Shown: piece by piece, positions 1 through 4,200 of the stretch
Position numbering within the stretch: position 1 is the first letter of the stretch
Layout of the letters: the number at the start of each line of letters is the position of its first letter
DNA from: Pseudomonadota bacterium
GTDB taxonomy: Bacteria; Pseudomonadota; Alphaproteobacteria; Acetobacterales; Acetobacteraceae
Reading direction: 5' to 3'
Assembly (NCBI GenBank): GCA_021815835.1
Contig: JAKAZN010000184.1
Span: 1-5,197 of the forward strand
Length of the DNA: 5,197 nt
Notes under the pieces: generated by a model
The model's input: only the letters and a program-made list of their open reading frames with translations
Databases searched by the model: none
What the model was told of the DNA's origin: nothing
Program-made: the position numbers and the translations under genes

Positions 1-465
1 TTCCGATCTGGCACCGGAACGGACCGCACGTTGGCGGTGGCGCGCTGCGCGAGTCTTGCCGTTGCGCCCGACTTCGCGATCGAGCGCGACCTGGCCGCGA
101 CCATCCCGCTCCTGCTGCTGTTCGAGATGCCGGTCGCGGCGTTCTTCCGCGACCATGACCCGGCGGCGCTGCTCGGCGGGCCGGTCGATCTCGGCCTGAT
201 CGCGGGGAACGAAGGACCCGCGGGATTGCTGCGCGATTTCGCGCTGCTGGAGCCGCATCTGCGTCCCGGCGGGACGGTGGTGCTGGATCTCGGTGGCGGC
301 GCGGGGGCGGCGGAGGATGCCTTGGCGCTGGGCGCCCGGCTCTGCGCGCATCGGCCGGGGCTGGAAATCAGTGCGCTCGCGACACCGCCTTCGGTGCTGC
401 TGGTGGCGCGGCTGCCGGAGCCGGGCGCCCTGGCGCGCGCGGACGCGACCCCGGGCGGCGGCTGA
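1..465 (+). CDS. Class I SAM-dependent methyltransferase-like protein, 5' end missing
   Basis: The frame is open from the first base, giving 154 visible residues ending in TGA at 463-465. A TTG at 31 could serve as a start, but the residues before it (SGTGT at 3-7 of the visible part) look like the glycine-rich SAM-binding loop, so I read the gene as truncated by the window edge. The middle follows the pattern of the Methyltransf_24-type fold. A VDL strand (62-64) leads to LIAGNEG (66-72), then a helix ending LLRDF (76-80), then HLRPGGTVVLD (86-96), which matches the usual 'LrpGG.iv.hD' strand and turn. In that family the first loop is normally I-D-G-x-H; here it is I-A-G-N-E, so an acidic and a histidine position are changed. 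The substrate is unknown. The gene converges on ctrA with a 79-bp gap. The fold assignment is from recalled motifs only, and a catalytically inactive relative is possible. Confidence 0.55.
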   Translation, partial: FRSGTGTDRTLAVARCASLAVAPDFAIERDLAATIPLLLLFEMPVAAFFRDHDPAALLGGPVDLGLIAGNEGPAGLLRDFALLEPHLRPGGTVVLDLGGGAGAAEDALALGARLCAHRPGLEISALATPPSVLLVARLPEPGALARADATPGGG

Positions 466-489
466 CGCACGCACGGACGGCAACCTCCC

Positions 490-513
490 GCCCCCTTGGG
501 CTTTTCTTCTTTT
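490..513 (+). terminator. Possible rho-independent terminator after the methyltransferase-like gene
   Basis: A short perfect stem GCCC/GGGC (490-493 with 498-501) with a CCTT loop is followed at once by a T-rich run, TTTTCTTCTTTT (502-513). It sits 24 bp after the stop codon on the same strand. The stem is only four G/C pairs, which is weak, so the call rests mainly on the position and the T tract, which stands out in this GC-rich DNA. Confidence 0.4.
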
Positions 514-518
514 GGGGT

Positions 519-541
519 TCGTCCGTTGTGCCTCCGGACGA
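519..541. repeat. Inverted repeat in the convergent gap, just past the ctrA stop
   Basis: TCGTCCG (519-525) and CGGACGA (535-541) form a perfect 7-bp stem with a 9-base loop, ending four bases beyond the ctrA stop codon. A further CGGACG copy at 474-479 could pair with the left arm instead. No T run follows the stem in either direction, so this is not a classical intrinsic terminator. It could protect the 3' end of the ctrA transcript or help termination from both sides; that is inference. Confidence 0.35.
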
Positions 542-544
542 TGG

Positions 545-1267
545 TCAGGCGGCGGTGAGTTGCCGGGCGGGGCCTTTTGCCACCACCGCGGCCTCGTTGA
601 AGTCGCGCACGGTGTAGCCGCGGCCCCAGACGGTGCCGATGACGTTGCCGGCGCCGGCGAACGCCAGCTTTTTGCGGAGCTTGCAAACGAAAACGTCGAT
701 GATCTTCATCTCCGGTTCGTCCATGCCGCCATAGAGGTGGTTCAGGAACGCCTCCTTCGTCAGGACCATGCCCTTGCGCAGCACCAGCAGTTCCAGGATG
801 GCGTATTCCTTGCCGGTCAGGTGCACCGGCTGGCCGTGCACCAGCACATCGCGGCTGTCCAGATTAAGCTGCACCGGGCCGAGCCGCAGGGTGGGCTGGC
901 TGAACCCCTTGCTGCGGCGGACGACCGCCTGCATCCGCGCCAGCAATTCCGCCCGGTCGAACGGCTTGCTCATCACATCGTCGGCGCCCATCCCCAGCGC
1001 CTTCACCCGCGCCTGCGGCCGCGACAGGCCCGAGAGCACCAGCACCGGCGTGTTGTTGCGCGCCAGACGCATCCGGCGGACCACCTCATAGCCTTCGATG
1101 TCCGGCAGGATCAGGTCCAGGATGACCAGATCGTATTCATAATGGCGGAGGAGTTCCAATGCCTCCTCCCCCGTATCCGCGTGATCCACCACCGCTTGTC
1201 CGGATTTGAGGACCATGGTGATCCCGCGGGCGGCGGTCAGGTCATCTTCGACGAGCAGAACGCGCAT
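545..1267 (-). CDS. ctrA: Cell-cycle response regulator CtrA
   Basis: CtrA is an OmpR-type response regulator that, when phosphorylated through the CckA-ChpT relay, activates or represses cell-cycle and flagellar promoters in Alphaproteobacteria. The 240-residue product has a receiver domain (about 1-116) with the acidic pair D8-D9, phospho-acceptor D51 (in ILDLILPD), S79 and K101 (in SKPFD). A winged-helix DNA-binding domain (about 125-222) follows. The segments HLTGKEY (149-155), FLNHLYGGMDEPEMKIIDVF (174-193), KLRKKL (196-201) and TVWGRGY (212-218) are near-identical to the CtrA hallmark. I start at the ATG at 1267 (MRVLLVEDD), which matches the usual CtrA N-terminus and has TGGAGA nine bases upstream. 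A GTG at 1282 would overlap that ribosome binding site. The protein ends in Ala-Ala, as does Caulobacter CtrA, where this end is needed for ClpXP proteolysis. The gene is divergent to fliI. Confidence 0.95.
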   Translation of the reverse strand: MRVLLVEDDLTAARGITMVLKSGQAVVDHADTGEEALELLRHYEYDLVILDLILPDIEGYEVVRRMRLARNNTPVLVLSGLSRPQARVKALGMGADDVMSKPFDRAELLARMQAVVRRSKGFSQPTLRLGPVQLNLDSRDVLVHGQPVHLTGKEYAILELLVLRKGMVLTKEAFLNHLYGGMDEPEMKIIDVFVCKLRKKLAFAGAGNVIGTVWGRGYTVRDFNEAAVVAKGPARQLTAA

Positions 1268-1275
1268 GGGCTGGG

Positions 1276-1281
1276 TCTCCA
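1276..1281 (-). promoter_or_regulatory. Ribosome binding site of ctrA
   Basis: On the minus strand TGGAGA lies nine bases before the ATG at 1265-1267. This spacing favours that ATG as the ctrA start over the in-frame GTG at 1280-1282, which overlaps the site itself. Confidence 0.7.
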
Positions 1282-1284
1282 CAA

Positions 1285-1302
1285 CTTATAGGTGTGCTTA
1301 TA
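1285..1302 (-). promoter_or_regulatory. Tandem TATAAG elements before ctrA (candidate -10 / operator)
   Basis: CTTATA occurs at 1285-1290 and again at 1297-1302, exactly 12 bp apart, and reads TATAAG twice towards ctrA. The distal copy is well placed as a -10 box, giving a leader of about 20 bases; the proximal copy is too close to the ribosome binding site for that. No good -35 hexamer is present 16-18 bp upstream, which would suit an activator-dependent promoter. Function is inferred from position only. Confidence 0.35.
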
Positions 1303-1319
1303 CCACCATGGCGTGTGGT
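1302..1319. repeat. Inverted repeat ACCAC-N8-GTGGT upstream of ctrA
   Basis: The 5-bp arms at 1302-1306 and 1315-1319 match perfectly around an 8-base centre containing the palindrome CCATGG partly overlapping the left arm. The repeat covers the spacer and -35 position of the candidate ctrA promoter, where a regulator could bind. The arms are short and chance is possible. Confidence 0.25.
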
Positions 1320-1433
1320 TGGCTATAGAATTTTCATCAAAGAGGCGCATCAGAGTGCGGAATGAGCTGGACAGCCATGAACATAAACCGAACATCGGCT
1401 GAGACCACCCCGCTTCGCCCATAGGATGCGTCG

Positions 1434-1439
1434 TATAAT
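1434..1439 (+). promoter_or_regulatory. Candidate -10 box for fliI
   Basis: A perfect TATAAT hexamer lies 51 bp before the fliI start and would give a leader of roughly 45 bases. No TTGACA-like -35 is seen at 16-18 bp upstream (the 17-bp position reads CGCTTC), so the promoter, if real, probably needs an activator. Confidence 0.4.
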
Positions 1440-1490
1440 GAGAAGCGTGTCTCTTTTATTCTCTCTCCCAGCCCGCCGGTCGCCCCCGCC

Positions 1491-2921
1491 ATGACCCTGG
1501 CCCCGGATTTCCGCGCCGCCGGCGCCGCCCTGCGCGCCATTCCCCCCGTCGCGCTCCGCGGGGAAGTCGCCGGGCTGTCGGGGTTGATGGCGGAAATCGC
1601 CGGCGTGGCCGGCCAGACCGCGATCGGCAGCCGGCTCTGGCTGCACCCGCGCGGCGGCGGCGGCCCAGTACTGGCGGAGATCGTCGGGTTTCGCGACCGG
1701 ATCGCCCGTGCCATGGCCTTCGGCAAGCTGGACGGGCTTGGCCCGGGCGCGGCGGTCGTGGTGCCGGCGCGGATCGATCCCGACGGAACCACGCCGCACG
1801 GGATCCGAATCGGGGAGGCTGGGATGCTGGCCCCCGGCCCGGCCTGGCTCGGCCGGGTGATCGATCCGCTGGGCCGGCCGCTGGACGGGCGCGGGCCCTT
1901 GCCGCCGGGGCCGGTCCTGCGTCCGGTGCGCGCCGCCCCGCCCGAAGCCGCCACGCGCGCCCGGCTGGGACCGCCGCTCGGCCTCGGCGTGCGCGCGATC
2001 GACGCCTTCGCCACCATGCGCCAGGGCCAGCGGCTCGGGCTGTTCGCGGGCTCCGGGATCGGCAAATCCACCCTGCTCGCCATGCTGGCGCGCGGGGCGG
2101 AGACGGACGTGACCGTGCTCGCGCTGGTGGGTGAGCGGGGGCGGGAAGTGCGCGAATTCCTGGAAGACGAACTGGGGCCGGAGGGGCTGGCGCGCGCGGT
2201 GGTGGTGGTTGCCACCTCCGACGCGCCGCCGCTGCTGCGGCGGGAGGCGGCCTACGCGGCGATGACGATCGCCGAGCATTTCCGCGACCACGGCAAGGGA
2301 CGGAACGGCGGCCAGGTGCTGCTGCTGATGGACAGCGTGACCCGCTATTGCCTCGCCCTGCGGGAGATCGGCCTGTCGGCCGGCGAACCCCCCGCCACCC
2401 GCGGCTATCCGCCCGGCGTGTTCGCCGAACTGCCGCTGCTGCTGGAGCGCGCCGGTCCCGGGCCGGTCCCGCCGGGTGCCCCCATGGCCGGTGGCGAGCC
2501 CGGCGCCATCACCGCTTTATTTACTGTTCTGGTCGAAGGTGACGACCACAACGAGCCGGTGGCGGACGCGGTGCGCGGAATCCTGGACGGGCATGTGGTG
2601 CTGGAACGTCGGATCGCCGAGGCGGGACGCTACCCGGCGGTCGATGTGCTGCGCTCCCTCTCGCGCGCCGCCGCCGGCTGCCTGGACGCCGAGCGGGCGG
2701 GCCTGGTCCGGCGCGCGCGGGCCGTGCTCGCGCTGCACGCGGAGATGGCGGACATGGTCCGGCTCGGCGCCTATCGCGCCGGGACCGATCCCGCGGTGGA
2801 CGAGGCGGTGGCGCTCGCCCCGCGGATCGAGGCGATGCTGCGCCAGGACCGCGCCGAGCGGTCGGGCCTGGATCAGGCTTTCGCCGCGCTGGGCGCGGCA
2901 CTGGAGCCGCATGGAACGTGA
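1491..2921 (+). CDS. fliI: Flagellum-specific type III export ATPase FliI
   Basis: FliI is the hexameric, cytoplasmic ATPase at the base of the flagellar export gate. It unloads substrates from chaperones with its regulators FliH and FliJ. The 476-residue protein shows an N-terminal beta-barrel region (to about 115), then GRVIDPLGRPLDG (121-133) and the Walker A loop GSGIGKST (187-194). ALVGERGREVREF (211-223), Walker B LLLMDSVTR (277-285, D281), PPATRGYPPGVFAELP (300-315) and EGDDHNEPVAD (349-359) follow. YPAVDVLRSLS (381-391) fits the alpha/beta ATPase signature. These motifs separate FliI from the F1 and rho families. An insertion rich in Pro and Gly (about 321-338) lies between LLLER and the AITALFTVLVEG strand, where most FliI proteins are shorter. 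The ATG at 1491 has no Shine-Dalgarno; no alternative ATG, GTG or TTG lies upstream in frame before the stop at 1422. The gene overlaps fliJ by 11 bp. Confidence 0.95.
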   Translation: MTLAPDFRAAGAALRAIPPVALRGEVAGLSGLMAEIAGVAGQTAIGSRLWLHPRGGGGPVLAEIVGFRDRIARAMAFGKLDGLGPGAAVVVPARIDPDGTTPHGIRIGEAGMLAPGPAWLGRVIDPLGRPLDGRGPLPPGPVLRPVRAAPPEAATRARLGPPLGLGVRAIDAFATMRQGQRLGLFAGSGIGKSTLLAMLARGAETDVTVLALVGERGREVREFLEDELGPEGLARAVVVVATSDAPPLLRREAAYAAMTIAEHFRDHGKGRNGGQVLLLMDSVTRYCLALREIGLSAGEPPATRGYPPGVFAELPLLLERAGPGPVPPGAPMAGGEPGAITALFTVLVEGDDHNEPVADAVRGILDGHVVLERRIAEAGRYPAVDVLRSLSRAAAGCLDAERAGLVRRARAVLALHAEMADMVRLGAYRAGTDPAVDEAVALAPRIEAMLRQDRAERSGLDQAFAALGAALEPHGT

Positions 2922-3342
2922 TCGCCTGGCCCCGGTGCTGCGGCTGCGCCAGCTCGCGCGCGACACCGCGCTGAACGAGCTCGCCGCCGCGCTGGCCGAC
3001 GAAGCGGCGGCGGCGGCGGTGGTCGCGGCGCTGGAGGCCGAGATCGCGCGGGAGACCGACGCGGCGGCGGCCCTGACCGGCGACGATACGGTGGTGGAGG
3101 CGTTCGGCCGCTGGCTGCGGGAAGCGCGCCGGCGGCTGGGCACGGCCGCGGCGGCGCGCGACGCGGCGGAGGGCGAGGTCGCGCTGGCGCGCGCGGTCCT
3201 GGCGGCGGCGCGGGCCGGGATGCGGGCGGCGGAGGCGCTGGCCGAGGAACAGAAGGGGCGCGCGCGGGCGGCGGAGGCAGCGGGGGAGCAGCGCGCGCTG
3301 GATGAGATTCCTCGGCCTGGGAAAGAAGGACAGCAGGACTGA
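2911..3342 (+). CDS. fliJ: Flagellar export chaperone/stalk protein FliJ-like
   Basis: FliJ is a small coiled-coil protein that inserts into the FliI hexamer like the gamma stalk of F1 ATPase and links it to the export gate. The 143-residue product is of usual length and almost wholly helical, rich in Ala, Glu and Arg, with heptad-like spacing over about 1-55 and 62-130 and a break near TGDDT (56-60). The start MERDRLAPVLRLRQLARD resembles alphaproteobacterial FliJ, which opens with a basic helix. Sequence conservation in FliJ is low, so the call leans on its place right after fliI. The ATG at 2911 lies inside the fliI end, with stop and start overlapping by 11 bp. A weak GGAG at 2903-2906 lies close to the start, implying translational coupling. 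The same frame stays open upstream through fliI, but that part is only a shadow. Confidence 0.85.
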   Translation: MERDRLAPVLRLRQLARDTALNELAAALADEAAAAAVVAALEAEIARETDAAAALTGDDTVVEAFGRWLREARRRLGTAAAARDAAEGEVALARAVLAAARAGMRAAEALAEEQKGRARAAEAAGEQRALDEIPRPGKEGQQD

Positions 3343-3381
3343 CCGTTTGATTCAGATCATCGCGCCCGCGCCGGGCGGCCT

Positions 3382-3398
3382 TCAGGCTGGGGGCCTGA
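3382..3398 (+). repeat. Hairpin between fliJ and the small membrane-protein gene
   Basis: TCAGGC (3382-3387) and GCCTGA (3393-3398) form a perfect 6-bp stem with a TGGGG loop in the 80-bp gap. No T run follows, so it is unlikely to stop transcription, and the small gene downstream may be read from the fliIJ transcript. The stem ends eight bases before the next ribosome binding site. Confidence 0.35.
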
Positions 3399-3406
3399 TC
3401 GCCATG

Positions 3407-3414
3407 TGAGGGAG
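3407..3414 (+). promoter_or_regulatory. Strong ribosome binding site of the 41-residue gene
   Basis: GAGGGAGG lies eight bases before the ATG at 3423. It is the best Shine-Dalgarno match I found in the window and is the main argument that this very short frame is translated. Confidence 0.65.
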
Positions 3415-3422
3415 GCTCCGCG

Positions 3423-3548
3423 ATGTCCGCAACCGAATTCCGTCCAGCCGATACCGGCCATTATCATATCGTCCCGTTCCTGGTCGCGGTGGCGCTGGCC
3501 GCGCTGGTGCTGGTGGGATCGCTGGCGGTGACCGGGCTGCCGCACTGA
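3423..3548 (+). CDS. Small single-pass membrane protein, 41 residues, unknown function
   Basis: ATG at 3423 to TGA at 3546-3548 encodes 41 residues. The N-terminal 15 are polar (MSATEFRPADTGHYH) and are followed by a continuous hydrophobic stretch (about 16-39, IVPFLVAVAL onwards), ending in Pro-His. The length and composition fit one inner-membrane helix. The polar N-terminus carries two His and a Tyr just before the helix and has no basic cluster, so orientation cannot be judged safely. Support for a real gene comes from the ribosome binding site at 3407-3414, a clear membrane helix, and third-position G/C preference like its neighbours. It lies 80 bp after fliJ on the same strand and may be co-transcribed. 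It ends 14 bp from the stop of a convergent gene. I do not recognise a family. Confidence 0.6.
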   Translation: MSATEFRPADTGHYHIVPFLVAVALAALVLVGSLAVTGLPH

Positions 3549-3562
3549 CGCAAGCGGGCGGT

Positions 3563-3868
3563 TCAGGGCTTCTTCGTTTCGTGCAGGGTCACGCCGAGAC
3601 GCTTCATCTCGGCGACCACCGTCGCCGCGTTGGCGTTGCCCTCGGCGGCGAGTTTCGCCGTCGCGCCGGCCAGTTGCTCGAGCTGGTGGCGCACCGACTC
3701 GCCCTGGCGCATGGCCGGGATCTGGCTGCGGTCGATTCGTGACAGATCGACCCGGGCGGCGATGAGCTGCTCGGTCTGGAATGCGCTCGCCACCAGGAAG
3801 CCGGCCGCCAGGATCAGCGCCGACCATTCCAGGGCCGGCGGACGCGCGCGGCGGCGGGGCGGCGGCAT
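3563..3868 (-). CDS. Small single-pass membrane protein B, unknown function
   Basis: The 101-residue product has a basic N-terminus (MPPPRRRARPP), one hydrophobic helix (about 15-30, WSALILAAGFLVASAF) and a polar, probably helical, C-terminal part ending MKRLGVTLHETKKP. By the positive-inside rule the N-terminus should be cytoplasmic and the C-terminal 70 residues periplasmic. The start ATG (3866-3868) shares one base with the TGA of the gene before it (TGATG), so the two are almost certainly translated together. The layout and some residues (QTEQLIAAR after the helix, a closing LGV) echo the upstream neighbour, suggesting an old duplication. I know no function. It is the last gene of the minus-strand unit and converges on the 41-residue gene. 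Confidence 0.75.
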   Translation of the reverse strand: MPPPRRRARPPALEWSALILAAGFLVASAFQTEQLIAARVDLSRIDRSQIPAMRQGESVRHQLEQLAGATAKLAAEGNANAATVVAEMKRLGVTLHETKKP

Positions 3869-4200
3869 CAGTGATGCATCCCGGCCGCCGGCGCTGGCGT
3901 GGCCGGCGTGGGGTGCAACTGGTAGTGGACCCCGGCAGCGGCGAGCATCGCCGTGATCGGTGCGTCGTGATGCTCGGCGGCCTGGACGGCGAGGGCGCGG
4001 ACCAGCGCGCTGTCGATCCGCCCCACCGCCGCTGTTTCATTGATGAACGCCTGGCGCTGATTGACCGCGTTCCGCGCTGCCTGGACGTCGAGTTGCAGGC
4101 CGATGTTCACCACCGCCAACACCAGTGCGAGGCTGGCGATCCAGACCAACGCCCAGCCGACCCGCGGCGGGACCCCGCGCGGGGAGGATGTTTCGCTCAT
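3868..4200 (-). CDS. Small single-pass membrane protein A, unknown function
   Basis: The 110-residue product has a short polar N-terminus with Arg 8 and 13, one hydrophobic helix (about 15-33) and a helical region, LQLDVQAARNAVNQRQAF (35-52). It continues with RIDSALVRALAVQAAEHHDA (61-80) and AMLAAAGVHYQL (84-95), then a Pro/Ala-rich tail ending GMHH. An N-in, single-anchor topology with a periplasmic C-terminal domain is likely. I choose the ATG at 4198-4200 because it overlaps the stop of the PEP-CTERM gene as ATGA, a classic coupled junction; an upstream in-frame start at 4230 would run 30 bases into that gene. I have an uncertain memory of similar 'N-x-x-N-x-R-Q-x-F-I-N' proteins in related bacteria, but know no function. 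Confidence 0.78.
   Translation of the reverse strand: MSETSSPRGVPPRVGWALVWIASLALVLAVVNIGLQLDVQAARNAVNQRQAFINETAAVGRIDSALVRALAVQAAEHHDAPITAMLAAAGVHYQLHPTPATPAPAAGMHH

Larger units (their letters stand above)
1268..1490. promoter_or_regulatory. Divergent ctrA / fliI control region
   Basis: These 223 bp separate two divergent genes and are clearly more AT-rich than the flanking coding sequence, as expected for promoters. I found no full CtrA box (TTAA-N7-TTAA), no CcrM GANTC site and no sigma-54 -24/-12 element. What is visible is a pair of CTTATA repeats near ctrA, an ACCAC/GTGGT inverted repeat beside them, a TATAAT hexamer facing fliI and a pyrimidine-rich leader before the fliI start. The open frames crossing this region are short and unlike any recognised protein, so I see no gene in it. 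Confidence 0.6.

Noticed and set aside
293..1291. 332-residue plus-strand open frame opposite ctrA
   Set aside because: It is antisense to a fully conserved CtrA and its product is His/Arg/Gln-rich with no domain; a high-GC shadow.
1237..1422. 61-residue minus-strand frame running from the intergenic region into ctrA
   Set aside because: It overlaps the ctrA start in another frame, has no ribosome binding site I can see and no protein-like features.
1268..1490. Sigma-54 flagellar promoter before fliI
   Set aside because: No GG-N10-GC core with TGGCAC/TTGC flanks was found; the TATAAT hexamer is the better candidate.
1337..2291. Two long antisense open frames over fliI
   Set aside because: Their products are Pro/Arg/Ser- or His/Arg-rich without any recognisable domain, while the opposite strand encodes every FliI motif.
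3423..3548. The 41-residue peptide as a light-harvesting alpha/beta chain
   Set aside because: The size, one helix and nearby His residues recall antenna polypeptides, but there is no His at the expected depth inside the helix, no flanking aromatic pattern and no puf/puc neighbour.
3540..3557. CCGC/GCGG pairing between the convergent stops at 3548 and 3563, as a bidirectional terminator
   Set aside because: The stem is only 4 bp with a 10-base loop, has no T run on either strand and starts inside the coding sequence.
3357..4040. Long minus-strand open frame spanning the 41-residue gene and parts of both small membrane genes
   Set aside because: Arg/Pro/Gly-rich low-complexity product typical of an off-frame reading of GC-rich DNA; it conflicts with three better supported genes.
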